Shown here piece after piece: positions 40,246 through 49,557 of a stretch of 64,000 bases of DNA. Both the position numbers and the translations under genes were made by a program. The notes beneath the pieces were generated by a model that was not told the DNA's origin, made no database searches, and saw nothing but the letters and a program-made list of their open reading frames with translations. This DNA is from an uncultured Clostridium sp. (lineage in GTDB: Bacteria > Bacillota > Clostridia > UBA1212 > UBA1255), in the NCBI GenBank assembly GCA_900543695.1, contig UQSG01000002.1, forward strand, positions 1-64,000. Reading direction: 5' to 3'. Each line of letters begins with the position of its first letter. The first letter of the stretch is position 1.

Positions 40246-41430
40246 ATGAAAAACAAATTTCAAAGAACCATGAACGCCTGTTTTATCGCGTATATCGTAC
40301 AGGCAATCATTAATAACTTTGCTCCGCTTCTGTTTCTGAGATTTCAGGAGGGCTATGGAATTCCGCTCTCTAAAATTACGTTACTCGTTACCGTAAACTT
40401 CGGAATCCAGCTCACCGTCGATCTTGCTTCGGCGGGATTTGTTGACAAAATTGGATACAGAGCTTCCATGCTGATCGCGCACATCTGCGCGGCGGCCGGC
40501 TTGCTCTCGCTTACCGTACTGCCGGAGGCGTTTTCCGACCCGTTTGTCGGCTTGCTGCTCTCGGTTATTATCTACGCCGTTGGCGGCGGTCTTCTGGAAG
40601 TGCTTGTAAGTCCCGTGATGGAATCCTGTCCGACGGAAAATAAAGAAAAGGCCATGAGTCTCCTGCATTCCTTTTATTGCTGGGGGCACGTGGCGGTCGT
40701 TCTGATTTCCACGGTTTTCTTTCGGATTTTCGGGATATCCAATTGGAAAATTCTTGCCATTGTATGGGCCGCCGTGCCGCTGGCAAATCTTTTTCTGTTC
40801 GCAAAAGCGCCGATTGCTTCTCTGATGAAAGAAGGAGAACAGGGGCTTACACTCCGAGAGCTTTTGTCCCAAAAAATATTCTGGGTATTCCTGCTGATGA
40901 TGGTCTGCGCCGGGGCCAGCGAGCAGTCCGTCAGCCAGTGGGCATCTGCTTTCGCGGAAAAGGCGCTCGGCGTCGGCAAAACAGTCGGCGATCTTGCCGG
41001 TCCGATGGCATTTGCGGTACTGATGGGAATTTCCAGAGCATTTTATGGAAAGTACGGCGATAAAATTGATCTTGACCGCTTTATGGGAGGAAGTGCAATT
41101 TTATGTATCCTTTCCTACCTCTGTATTTCCCTGATCCCAATTCCGGCGGCAGGGCTGATCGGCTGCGCCATATGCGGCTTGTCCGTAGGAATTATGTGGC
41201 CCGGTGCGTTCAGCCGCGCCTCCGCAACAATTCAAAGAGGCGGCACCGCAATGTTTGCCTTTCTTGCGCTTGCCGGCGACCTTGGGTGCTCCGGCGGGCC
41301 CACGCTTGTAGGGCTCGTTTCCAGTCGTTTCGGAAACAATCTGCGCGCGGGAATTCTGGCGGCGATTCTTTTCCCTGTGCTTTTATTGCTGGGAATTCTC
41401 ACGAGCAAACGGCGCAAAAACAAAAATTAA
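40246..41430 (+). CDS. Major facilitator superfamily transporter
   Basis: 394-residue membrane protein with about 12 predicted TM helices, the cytoplasmic loop GFVDKIGYRASML between TM2 and TM3, and a similar GKYGDKIDLDRFM in the second half. It resembles the FucP/sugar or multidrug MFS type; the substrate is unclear. The ATG at 40246 is preceded by AAAAAGGATG, at longer than ideal spacing. An extended -10 (TGATATAAT, 40191-40199) lies upstream without a clear -35. Confidence 0.88.
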   Translation: MKNKFQRTMNACFIAYIVQAIINNFAPLLFLRFQEGYGIPLSKITLLVTVNFGIQLTVDLASAGFVDKIGYRASMLIAHICAAAGLLSLTVLPEAFSDPFVGLLLSVIIYAVGGGLLEVLVSPVMESCPTENKEKAMSLLHSFYCWGHVAVVLISTVFFRIFGISNWKILAIVWAAVPLANLFLFAKAPIASLMKEGEQGLTLRELLSQKIFWVFLLMMVCAGASEQSVSQWASAFAEKALGVGKTVGDLAGPMAFAVLMGISRAFYGKYGDKIDLDRFMGGSAILCILSYLCISLIPIPAAGLIGCAICGLSVGIMWPGAFSRASATIQRGGTAMFAFLALAGDLGCSGGPTLVGLVSSRFGNNLRAGILAAILFPVLLLLGILTSKRRKNKN

Positions 41431-41502
41431 CGCAGATCTAACCTCCGCAGGCTTTTACAAATAACGCTCCCTTCTTATAAATAAAGTTGGGAGGTTATAA
41501 AA

Positions 41503-41598
41503 ATGCATGCGAAAAAGGTTGTTCTGTTCACATTATTCTGCGTTTCCGTTCTGGCGCTCACGCTGCTTGCGGTATATATCGCCAAGCTATACGGCTGA
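41503..41598 (+). CDS. Small single-pass membrane protein (31 residues)
   Basis: Short reading frame with a strong ribosome site (GGGAGG nine bases before the ATG). The product begins MHAKK, has one hydrophobic helix (about 6-26, VVLFTLFCVSVLALTLLAV) and ends IAKLYG. The positive-inside start predicts N-in topology. It lies 72 bp after the transporter gene and 5 bp from the convergent ychF stop. I do not recognise the family. It could be a transporter accessory or a stress/toxin peptide. Confidence 0.6.
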   Translation: MHAKKVVLFTLFCVSVLALTLLAVYIAKLYG

Positions 41599-41603
41599 CG
41601 TTT

Positions 41604-42698
41604 TCATACGTTGAAGCGAAAGAGCGTTACATCTCCGTCCTTCATGACGTAATCTTTTCCTTCGGAGCGGACAAGCCCCTTTTCCCGGGCGGCGGCATAC
41701 GATCCACATTCCATAAGATCCGCGAAGGCTACGATTTCGGCACGGATAAAGCCGCGCTCAAAGTCGGAATGAATTTTTCCCGCAGCTTCAGGCGCCTTTG
41801 TGCCGTTTCGGATCGGCCATGCGCGTACCTCTTTGGGGCCGGCAGTCAGGAAGCTGATCAGCCCAAGCGTTCTGTAGCCTGCCGTGATCAGCTGATCCAG
41901 GCCCGACTCCGAAACGCCGAGCTCCGATAAAAATTCTTTTTTCTCCGTTTCGTCGAGGGAAGACATTTCTTCCTCCATTTTGCTGCATACCGTAATCAGC
42001 TGCGCCTTTTCGGCCTCCGCAACCTCGGTAAGCTCTTTGACGTGCCGGCAGGCGAAAGGATCTGCGGCGTCGTCTTCCGAGACATTCGCCGCATATATAA
42101 CGGGTTTTGAGGTCAGCAAGAACAGAGAGGCAACAAACGCTGTTTCTTCTTCGGAAAGCGCCATCGAGCGAACGGGCAGGAAGCGTTCGAGATGCTCTTT
42201 GATGCGCTGAAGCAGCTGAATCTCCGAAAGCACCTTTTTATCCCCGCTTTTTGCCATTTTTCCGGTCCTCTCAATCCTGCGCTCGATGAGCTCCAGGTCC
42301 GAAAAAATCAGTTCCAGATTGATCGTTTCGGCATCGCCTCGCGGAGAAACGGAGTTTTCCACGCGAATGATATTGTCGTCGTCGAAGCAGCGGATGACAT
42401 GGACGATCGCGTCCACCTCGCGGATGTGGGAAAGGAATTTGTTCCCAAGTCCTTCTCCTTTGCTGGCGCCCTTCACCAGCCCGGCAATGTCCACAAATTC
42501 AATCGTGGCGGGCGTATATTTTTCCGGATGATACAGTTCCGCAAGCCGGTCCAGCCGAAGGTCCGGCACCGCTACGACGCCCACATTCGGCTCTATCGTA
42601 CAAAACGGATAATTTGCGCTTTCCGCGCCTGCTTTTGTCAGCGCGTTAAAGAGCGTGCTCTTGCCGACATTCGGCAGTCCGACGATTCCTAATTTCAT
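41604..42698 (-). CDS. ychF: YchF/OLA1 family ATPase
   Basis: 364-residue P-loop protein of the Obg-related family that prefers ATP and binds ribosomes. Motifs are GLPNVGKSTLFNAL, YPFCTIEPN, DIAGLVKGASKGEGLGNKFL, the NVSE variant in place of NKxD, and the C-terminal TGS domain (SFLTAGPKEVRAWPIRNGTKAPEAAG to VTLFRFNV). AAGGAG lies upstream of the ATG. An extended -10 (TGGTATAAT) on the minus strand near 42892-42900 would give a leader of about 190 bases. Confidence 0.96.
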   Translation of the reverse strand: MKLGIVGLPNVGKSTLFNALTKAGAESANYPFCTIEPNVGVVAVPDLRLDRLAELYHPEKYTPATIEFVDIAGLVKGASKGEGLGNKFLSHIREVDAIVHVIRCFDDDNIIRVENSVSPRGDAETINLELIFSDLELIERRIERTGKMAKSGDKKVLSEIQLLQRIKEHLERFLPVRSMALSEEETAFVASLFLLTSKPVIYAANVSEDDAADPFACRHVKELTEVAEAEKAQLITVCSKMEEEMSSLDETEKKEFLSELGVSESGLDQLITAGYRTLGLISFLTAGPKEVRAWPIRNGTKAPEAAGKIHSDFERGFIRAEIVAFADLMECGSYAAAREKGLVRSEGKDYVMKDGDVTLFRFNV

Positions 42699-43459
42699 TT
42701 TCTTCGATATCTCCTTAAAAATCCCTTCTTGCTCGTCAACGGTTAAGAACCTAAATATCCGCTGCGAGCCTCCGGGATCGTTTTGAAAGACATTGTGCGG
42801 CGGGTTCCCTGCTGCATTCTTTGCCTTTTAGATTTTTGCCCATGATCAGCTCTTTCTCGTATCGGGAAAAGAGCCGACGCAATTGATATATTATACCATA
42901 TTGGTTCTGTTTTCAATAGAAACGAACGTATTTGCAGCGATTGTTTTGTAGTATTTATCCTTTTAAAGGATCAGTATGCTGCTGATAAGCGGTTCCAATT
43001 CGTGTATTGGCACGGGGTATTGAAGTGTCTGACATTTTCGGCTCGCCTTCTTTCATATTTTGAAATTTAGCACGTTCTTCTGCCTGCAAGCAGGTCCAAT
43101 CATGCTGTAGCGAGCGTCTGTATTAATAATAAAACATGTAGGTTTCAAAAAAGCATCATAAAAAAGATGAAGCGCGCGGCCGTTAAAACAAAAAAATTTG
43201 ATTTTTCGGGCGTTCATTATCAAGGGAAATTCGTTACAGAAAGAATGATTCTTTTAAAAAGCGCACATTGCGAAATTGTGCTGGAATTTCTAAAGTGATT
43301 CACAGTATGCAGGAACTGCAGCCGTCAAAAAAATTTTTAAAAAGTAATTTTAAACCGGACAGCAGCTGACAGGTTTAACTTTGATAATAGGAGCACAGCT
43401 GTAAGAGATTAGGACGCTAATCAAATAATAACAAAAATTTTAGCAAGGAGATTTTCTGA
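42699..43459. other. AT-rich gap with possible integrase remnants
   Basis: No intact gene. On the minus strand a 30-codon frame (42843 to 42751) begins MGKNLKGKEC, like the start of Tn916/Tn1549-type tyrosine integrases, then breaks off. In another frame, just before ychF, FLTVDEQEGIF resembles the integrase segment before the core domain. A further stop-free minus-strand stretch near 42960-43130 encodes QHDWTCLQAEERAKFQNM and ends DPLKG; I cannot place it. Together these suggest a decayed element at the edge of the island. The integrase likeness is from memory and weak. Confidence 0.35.
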
Positions 43460-44173
43460 ATGAAAACAATTTATGGTGTAAAAATGGAAACGCCCATTAA
43501 CAAAAAACTTAAAAATGGTCATACAATGTATGATTGGGTTACGAGAAAAAACTGCTTTCCTTTTTTTTGTATGAGGACGCTCTGCGGTGACAATAAGATC
43601 ACTGCAGAAGAGATTGAATACTTAAAAAGGAAAAATTGCAGAATTGCATTGGTCTTAAATGATTTGACTGAAGCGGAGGTTTCAAGCTCCAAGGGTGCCC
43701 TGTCGGCTCTTAGAGCAGCAGAAGCAGCGAAAGCAGCGGGCTTTCCGGAAAACAGATCAATTGCAATATTTGCTGACATCAAGCCTAAATGGAGCATAAA
43801 TCACAACTGGATGATCTTATTTGCGCAAACAATGAAGGCAAACGGTTTTATCCCCGGTTTTATCGGAAATACGGATTCAAGTAAAAATTTTAGCTTCGAC
43901 AGACAATGCAGTCACTATGTAAAAGCAACAAAAGAAATTGATTATTGGGGCGCAATCTTCATGTCTACGGAGCCAAAATGTAAAGCGGCTCCAGAAATTT
44001 GGGAACCATATTGCCCATCCAGCTTAAACAGAAAAGATATGTCTTTGTGGGCCTGTGGGAAAACGGTATTTGATGAGACCGAAGCAGATGATATTTATGC
44101 AAGAGACGAAAAAGTACTTGCATATATGTGGGATTATAAGGAAGGTGAAATGGATGAACAGAAAACAGTATAA
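43460..44173 (+). CDS. Glycoside hydrolase-like (DUF1906-type) TIM-barrel protein, tentative
   Basis: 237-residue protein without signal peptide. The pattern of strands and helices (ITAEEIEYLKRKNCRIALVLNDL, then GALSALRAAEAAKAAGFPENRSIAIFADIKP, then GFIPGFIGNT) resembles DUF1906, a GH25-like barrel seen in secreted and phage-associated proteins. Acidic residues at ALVLND and IFAD are where catalytic groups would sit. The region is AT-rich. AAGGAG lies nine bases before the ATG. The next gene starts inside this one's last 20 bp, so the two are coupled. Family assignment is tentative. Confidence 0.5.
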   Translation: MKTIYGVKMETPINKKLKNGHTMYDWVTRKNCFPFFCMRTLCGDNKITAEEIEYLKRKNCRIALVLNDLTEAEVSSSKGALSALRAAEAAKAAGFPENRSIAIFADIKPKWSINHNWMILFAQTMKANGFIPGFIGNTDSSKNFSFDRQCSHYVKATKEIDYWGAIFMSTEPKCKAAPEIWEPYCPSSLNRKDMSLWACGKTVFDETEADDIYARDEKVLAYMWDYKEGEMDEQKTV

Positions 44174-45434
44174 TAATATTATCGAACATACGTTGCAAAG
44201 CGATTGTAATGAATGCCAAAGCGCTCTTGAAACATCACGAGCAATCCTGAACAATATGGGCGTGTCTTTACCCCAAGGAGATATGAAACATGTCTATGAT
44301 GTAATACGGACGAACGATTATATGGGCTGGCGGGCCTGCACAAAGGAAAAGGCTCAGGATAAGGCTAATAATGGGATTGCAGCGATCGGTATAAGTGAAA
44401 GCAATATCATTGTACTCTCGGCAGAAGACAAGGAGCAGCCTGTAACGCCAACGGCCTCAGTTATGACAACATCCCAGGGGCCGCTTTACACTCTTTCTAA
44501 TTTGCAGTTTTTTGCGCATGATTCTAAGACAACAGCATATTTTAGAAATGGTGCTACTATTTTCAGAGACGGGAACTGCTGTAAGGTCGCATTGAAAGGT
44601 CCAAACTCTTTTAAGGTATGGCATTGCGTACACCGAGATTTAATCTATGAAGCGGAAAATGCGATTTCTTCAGATTTTGCCAAGGGGAAGCATAATGTTT
44701 TTGTGGATTATAATCCTTTGCACGAGACTGAATCCGATTTAGATATAAGGAATTACAGCGACGAAGAGCTAAAATTATTATACCAGCTGGATCCTTTTGG
44801 TGTTGCTTTTTATGTCAATTTACGCGCAGAATGTTTATACGAAAGTGTTGCAGAGCAGGTCGCTTATAAAGATCGTATATTTAATGTGTTATTCGGAAGA
44901 GCCCCCAGATATTTTGAACGTTCGCTCTCCGGAGCCTGGTATCAAGTATTAAACACGGGCAACAACGACTATGGCAGGGTGCTATCCGAAGCGGAACTGC
45001 TTTTTGGTCGGCATGCATTATGGGACGAATATGCACAAGCAAAATTCCGGGAGATGCTGTGGTCCGTAGCGGAAATTGCTATTTCTTTATTCTGTTTGGC
45101 TTCAGGCTTGAGGACGCTCTTTGCCGCGCAAAAAACTATTGAGAACTTAATAAAATTATATCAATTTGGATGTATTATTTATACTGATTCTTTAGAGGCT
45201 GCGATACAGGACGCATTAATAAACGAAATCCTTGATAATACCGGCCTCGATTGGGCTGCGACTATTGTTTCCGTTATAGGTTCGCTGAACGATATCGCCG
45301 ATGTTTTAAACGAGCAAGTAAATTGTTATCAGGACATTATGGACTATTGCATAGACGAAACAAGCCTCGAAATATTTGTCAACACGCGAAATGGAGAATG
45401 CTGCACATTGAGCGAAATCAAAAATGCATTATAA
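44154..45434 (+). CDS. Unrecognised 426-residue protein of the island cassette
   Basis: I do not recognise this protein. The N-terminal 100 residues (CNECQSALETSRAILNNMG and MGWRACTKEKAQDKANNGIAAIGIS) faintly recall amidase or CHAP-like domains with an AQ..AN.G pattern, but the usual GHV histidine is absent. The centre is rich in aromatic and charged residues. Residues about 300-400 form long amphipathic to hydrophobic helices (AEIAISLFCLASGLRTLFAA and WAATIVSVIGSLNDIADVL). No signal peptide. Nine or more cysteines are scattered. ATG at 44154 has GAAGG upstream and overlaps the preceding gene by 20 bp, implying a functional pair. Confidence 0.55.
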   Translation: MNRKQYNNIIEHTLQSDCNECQSALETSRAILNNMGVSLPQGDMKHVYDVIRTNDYMGWRACTKEKAQDKANNGIAAIGISESNIIVLSAEDKEQPVTPTASVMTTSQGPLYTLSNLQFFAHDSKTTAYFRNGATIFRDGNCCKVALKGPNSFKVWHCVHRDLIYEAENAISSDFAKGKHNVFVDYNPLHETESDLDIRNYSDEELKLLYQLDPFGVAFYVNLRAECLYESVAEQVAYKDRIFNVLFGRAPRYFERSLSGAWYQVLNTGNNDYGRVLSEAELLFGRHALWDEYAQAKFREMLWSVAEIAISLFCLASGLRTLFAAQKTIENLIKLYQFGCIIYTDSLEAAIQDALINEILDNTGLDWAATIVSVIGSLNDIADVLNEQVNCYQDIMDYCIDETSLEIFVNTRNGECCTLSEIKNAL

Positions 45435-45441
45435 TCAGAAT

Positions 45442-45475
45442 GGCCTCTTTGCAGGTTCTCTCTAACAAAGAGGCC
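45442..45475. terminator. Hairpin between convergent island genes
   Basis: Perfect 10-bp stem GGCCTCTTTG/CAAAGAGGCC with a 14-base loop. T-tracts are short on both sides, so it may work weakly in both directions. Confidence 0.55.
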
Positions 45476-45481
45476 TTCTAG

Positions 45482-46048
45482 CTATCCGAGCGGTTTATAT
45501 TCAAAAAGCTTTGTATTATACAGCAAAAGGATTTGCCTGTTTTTCTTTGTAATGATATAAAAAACATCACCTTCGCGAGCATTGTCATAAAATTCTTGTT
45601 CCTTCATGCGAAATCGGTTGCTGAAGGCGTTATAAGTTCCCTCTATAATCAAAAAATCCTTGTATTTCTCAAAAATCAAAACTCTCAAGATTATCGGTGG
45701 AAAAATACGTTTTATTTTAATGTAGCGATCAGTCAAAATGCCCGTAGTGACTGTAAATTTTGCATTTTTGATAATAAAATACGAATGGATATCTGCGAAT
45801 GCTCTCGATATCAGAATGTAAACACCAAGCCCTAATATACAGATACCAGAGATCAGCCTCACATAGTCAACAAAGCCCAAAAGATCGTCAGCAAAGTAAA
45901 CCAGCAATATAAAAAATATTCCCAGAACGAAAACCGCCAAAATTACTGCGCCCATCGCCAGGGCAAATTGTTTAAAAAACAGCTGTTTATAGTCTAAACG
46001 AATTTTTTCTACCGTCAGGATCTCTTTTTGCAAATCTTCGCGAGCCAT
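45482..46048 (-). CDS. Membrane protein of unknown function
   Basis: 188-residue protein with a charged N-terminal helix, two TM segments (about 28-52 and 60-80) and a soluble C-terminal beta-rich domain ending DVFYIITKKNRQILLLYNTKLFEY. That ending recalls small hypothetical membrane proteins of Clostridia with a PH-like tail. ATG at 46048 has GGAGG five bases upstream; the ATG four codons earlier has no ribosome site. AT-rich like its neighbours. Confidence 0.6.
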   Translation of the reverse strand: MAREDLQKEILTVEKIRLDYKQLFFKQFALAMGAVILAVFVLGIFFILLVYFADDLLGFVDYVRLISGICILGLGVYILISRAFADIHSYFIIKNAKFTVTTGILTDRYIKIKRIFPPIILRVLIFEKYKDFLIIEGTYNAFSNRFRMKEQEFYDNAREGDVFYIITKKNRQILLLYNTKLFEYKPLG

Positions 46049-46244
46049 CTTATCCTCCATTTGATAGCGCTTAACAATATATAAATATATAACACAATAA
46101 ATTCAATATTACAAGAAAATTTTCAGAGCCGTAAGAAGCCGGGAACAGAAAAAGGCTGTGACCTCAAGCAAAGAAAAGTTTGAATGACAGGCGCGCAGCC
46201 ATATGGTATTATTAATAACATGCTACAAAAAGGATGGCGCTTAT

Positions 46245-46721
46245 ATGACAAACAAGAAATCGGCAAAAATATTTTTAATCATTGGTTTAGCGGGGGTTAT
46301 TCTTTCCATTATAGGAACTATAATAGAAATAGTATACACGTATAATATAATATCACAAAATTTTAAAACGGAGCCGATTCGGCAATCAATAGAATTATTT
46401 GAACATCTGTTGTCCGTAGGATTATTTGTAGTCCCGATTTTTGCAGAAGAGCTGTCTTTTGTCAGAAGCGTTTACAAGCTATTAAAAGGCGGGCTCAAAA
46501 GATTAGAAAAAGTATGCTGTATTGTTTCGGCAAGCCTGCTGTTATTGATGATTCTCTTTCATTGGCTCATTGTTACAAGAAGCATTCGATTTGATATGAT
46601 CGACGAACAAAAGTTTGTGCGAACAATACTTTTTCTGACAGAGTGGCCCACGGTGATATTGTCATTTGTATTAAGCAGTATTCGAAGCAGAAATAAGGAG
46701 GATCGTGCAAAAAATTGCTAG
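46245..46721 (+). CDS. Membrane protein of unknown function, four TM segments
   Basis: 158-residue protein with hydrophobic segments near residues 8-30, 52-66, 88-108 and 125-145. No family recognised. AAGGATG lies about ten bases upstream of ATG 46245. Codon use is AT-rich, consistent with the island. Confidence 0.55.
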   Translation: MTNKKSAKIFLIIGLAGVILSIIGTIIEIVYTYNIISQNFKTEPIRQSIELFEHLLSVGLFVVPIFAEELSFVRSVYKLLKGGLKRLEKVCCIVSASLLLLMILFHWLIVTRSIRFDMIDEQKFVRTILFLTEWPTVILSFVLSSIRSRNKEDRAKNC

Positions 46722-47205
46722 GCAGGAAAGCAGGTGAGGAAAAATTTTATGACATATAACATATATATTTAATATCTGCTTCTATTTCTTGCGTGTCCTT
46801 ATTTTTTAAAGAATTTCGGTCTCCCGCTGTACCGACCTGCCGTTTCTGGACGGAGCCCTTTCCCGGAATGAAAAACACTCTGGGAAACAAAGGTGTTTTA
46901 ACATGGCGGCCGCGGTATCCTGCTCAAATTCCTGCGCAATGCGGCGTTCCCCATGATCAGAGGGGGCCTGCCGCATTTCACAAAGCGGCCTATTCCTCAG
47001 AAAGAAATTCTCACAAAATGTCGCGTTTCCATAGTTTCGCACTACTTTTACCATACAATAAACACAATTAAAAGGTAATAATATTATGTAAAGTAAATGC
47101 CTGCATTTCATTTGGTAATTTTAAAGATTCATGTTATAATATCTTTATTAGTCCGGGATTATTACGAAACATCACGCCCGAGATGCATAAAGGAGGAGTA
47201 ATTTT
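46722..47205. other. Gap before the two-component system
   Basis: The first 350 bases hold no coding region that I can support on either strand, although base composition shifts from AT-rich to GC-richer near 46850-47000, suggesting a junction or a gene remnant. The last 100 bases contain the response regulator promoter and leader. Confidence 0.5.
47112..47140 (+). promoter_or_regulatory. Promoter of the two-component operon
   Basis: TTGGTA and TATAAT, exactly 17 bp apart, 65 bp before the response regulator ATG. Confidence 0.75.
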
Positions 47206-47904
47206 ATGTCGCAATTTGTTAAAACAAAAATTCTAGTAGTAGATGATGACGAGCATATCTGTGAATTGATCCGGCTATATTTTGAAAAAGAAGGTTTTGC
47301 CGTAAACATTGCAAACGACGGAAACAAAGCAATAGAATCTTTTAAAAGCGCCACCCCGGACGTCGTAATTCTTGATATCATGCTGCCGGGAGCGGACGGC
47401 TGGCAGGTCTGCAGAGAAATCCGCAAAATCAGTCAGGTTCCGATTATCATGCTTTCCGCGAAGGGAGAAACGTTTGATAAGGTCCTCGGCCTGGAGCTTG
47501 GCGCTGACGACTATATGGTGAAGCCGTTCGAAACAAAAGAGCTGATCGCGCGCGTCAAAGCCATTCTGAGACGGACGAAAGTTGCGGAGGCCGAGAATCA
47601 TGAAGAAGTCGTGTTCCCCAATTTAGTCGTTAATAAGACAACCTATACCGTCAAATTAAACGGCGAAGAAGTGCAGATGCCGCCGAAGGAGCTTGAGCTG
47701 CTGTTTTTCCTTTCTTCAAATCCGAACAAGGTTTATACGAGAGACCAGCTTTTGGAATATATCTGGGGGTACGACTTTTTTGGCGATTCCAGAACGGTGG
47801 ACGTGCATATCAAGCGTCTGCGCGAGAAGGTAGAAGATCCGAAGCACAACTGGCAGATCAAAACCGTCTGGGGAATCGGTTATAAATTCGAAGTTAAGCA
47901 GTAA
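47206..47904 (+). CDS. OmpR/PhoB-type response regulator
   Basis: 232-residue two-component regulator. The receiver domain has VVDDDEH, the phosphoacceptor Asp in VVILDIMLPG, LSAKGE, and the Lys in VKPFE. The C-terminal winged helix shows PPKELELLFFLSSNPNKVYTRDQLLEYIWG and SRTVDVHIKRLREKVE. AAAGGAGGAG precedes the ATG. It is followed 24 bp later by its kinase and then HtrA, which suggests an envelope-stress role. Confidence 0.95.
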   Translation: MSQFVKTKILVVDDDEHICELIRLYFEKEGFAVNIANDGNKAIESFKSATPDVVILDIMLPGADGWQVCREIRKISQVPIIMLSAKGETFDKVLGLELGADDYMVKPFETKELIARVKAILRRTKVAEAENHEEVVFPNLVVNKTTYTVKLNGEEVQMPPKELELLFFLSSNPNKVYTRDQLLEYIWGYDFFGDSRTVDVHIKRLREKVEDPKHNWQIKTVWGIGYKFEVKQ

Positions 47905-47928
47905 CCGGGATCAAGGGGTAATGGTATC

Positions 47929-49551
47929 ATGGCGTTTTCCGGGAAAGGGAAGAAAATTATCGCATCCATAAAAAAGCAATCCATACTGAAAAAGTTTTGT
48001 GTATTTATTATTGTTGCCGTAATTGCCTCTTCCCTTATTTCCGGCATTATCATGTACCATTACACGACAAAATATATGACGGAGTCCAAATCGGAAGACA
48101 TAAAAAAGGCGGTGGACGACGTTAGTATGCTTTTTTCGCAGATGTATACGACGTACATCAATAATATTGACGACCTGGGAAACTGGGTTTCGGAAGACGG
48201 ACAAAACGAATGTAAGAAATATTATGTCAATCTGCTCGACCGCCTCGAGCTGTATAATAACCTGCTCAGCGTGTACGGTTTCATTACGGAAAGCGACGGT
48301 TCTATTTTTTTATCTTATCCGCTTCTGCCTAATATGACGGACCGGGCGGATACAGCCGGGCGAGAATACATGGACGCCCAGATCACCAGCAAGCTGTCGT
48401 TGAATAACGGGAAATATTATTTTAAAAACAACAAACAATATTATACCGGCTCCGATTCCGAGTATGTAATCAATACGGGTGACTTTTACGGTCTGTACAG
48501 CGATCAGGAGGTCAGTTATCTTTCCATCACGCAGTCCATCGCATATACCTATCCCGGCGCAAGTGAAGCGATCAACAAAGGAACCATAACGCTTTCCATC
48601 CCCGTGCCGGAAATTACGAAAACGCGCAGCAATATCATCAGTTATTATCTGATTGCGACTGTTATTTCCGTGGCGCTTGAATTGATCGCGCTGTTTATTA
48701 TCACGAAAGAGATCACGGAGCCGATTCGGGAGCTCGAAAAAATGACGAAACAGATGGCGGCCGGAAATTTCAAGGTAAAAATTCAGAGCCGCTCTAACGA
48801 CGAAGTAGGCGAGCTGGTAAACAGCTACAATGCAATGGCAGAGGCGCTCGGCAATCTGGATATGATGCGGAACGATTTCATTGCGAGCATTTCTCATGAG
48901 CTTCGTACGCCGATGACATCGATCGGAGGGTTTATAGACGGAATATTGGACGGCGTCATCCCCGCGGAAAAGCAGGAGCATTATCTGCAGATTGTCAAAG
49001 AAGAAATCGCCAGGATGAACGCGCTGGTAAACGACCTGTTAAATATGGCACGCCTTCAGTCCGGGAAGGTGGAGCTGGATCTGCTTCCCTGCTCCCTTGA
49101 AGAGCTGCTCCGCAACACGGCATTGAAGCTGAAGCCGATCATCGATGAAAAAGAGATTCAAATCGTATTTGACATCAAGACCAAAAACTGCGAGGTGCTG
49201 GTCGATAAGCCTTCAATAGAAAGGGTACTCATCAATTTGATTCAGAATGCCGTTAAATTTACAAATCCGGGAGGGACCGTTACGCTGCATTCCGAACCGG
49301 ACGGCAAAAATAAGGTCCGCATCACGGTGGAAGATACCGGTTCCGGAATCGCCAAGGAAGAAATCCCGTTTATCTTTGAAAAATTCTATAAAACAGATAA
49401 ATCCCGCGGCCTGGATAAAAAAGGAACCGGCCTGGGGCTTGCGATCGTCAAAAACATTCTGTCTGCACACGGACAGGAAATTCATGTAGAAAGCACTGTG
49501 GGAAAAGGCTCACGTTTTATATTCACATTACCAGTATACAGAAAGGAATGA
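47929..49551 (+). CDS. Sensor histidine kinase
   Basis: 540-residue membrane kinase. TM1 is at about 22-43, with an extracellular sensor domain of about 190 residues, and TM2 at about 240-262. A HAMP domain (TEPIRELEKMTKQMAAGNFKV) and the phosphoacceptor His in SHELRTPMTSIGGF follow, then the ATPase domain with NLIQNAVKFTNPGG (N box), VEDTGSGIAKEEIPFIFEKFYK (G1/F) and GTGLGLAIVKNIL (G2). The signal is unknown. It overlaps nothing and is 7 bp before htrA. Confidence 0.95.
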   Translation: MAFSGKGKKIIASIKKQSILKKFCVFIIVAVIASSLISGIIMYHYTTKYMTESKSEDIKKAVDDVSMLFSQMYTTYINNIDDLGNWVSEDGQNECKKYYVNLLDRLELYNNLLSVYGFITESDGSIFLSYPLLPNMTDRADTAGREYMDAQITSKLSLNNGKYYFKNNKQYYTGSDSEYVINTGDFYGLYSDQEVSYLSITQSIAYTYPGASEAINKGTITLSIPVPEITKTRSNIISYYLIATVISVALELIALFIITKEITEPIRELEKMTKQMAAGNFKVKIQSRSNDEVGELVNSYNAMAEALGNLDMMRNDFIASISHELRTPMTSIGGFIDGILDGVIPAEKQEHYLQIVKEEIARMNALVNDLLNMARLQSGKVELDLLPCSLEELLRNTALKLKPIIDEKEIQIVFDIKTKNCEVLVDKPSIERVLINLIQNAVKFTNPGGTVTLHSEPDGKNKVRITVEDTGSGIAKEEIPFIFEKFYKTDKSRGLDKKGTGLGLAIVKNILSAHGQEIHVESTVGKGSRFIFTLPVYRKE

Positions 49552-49557
49552 TCGGTC

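Noticed and set aside
46806..47111. 101-codon minus-strand frame before the two-component operon
   Set aside because: No ribosome site, no family features, and it crosses the AT/GC composition junction; probably chance or remnant.
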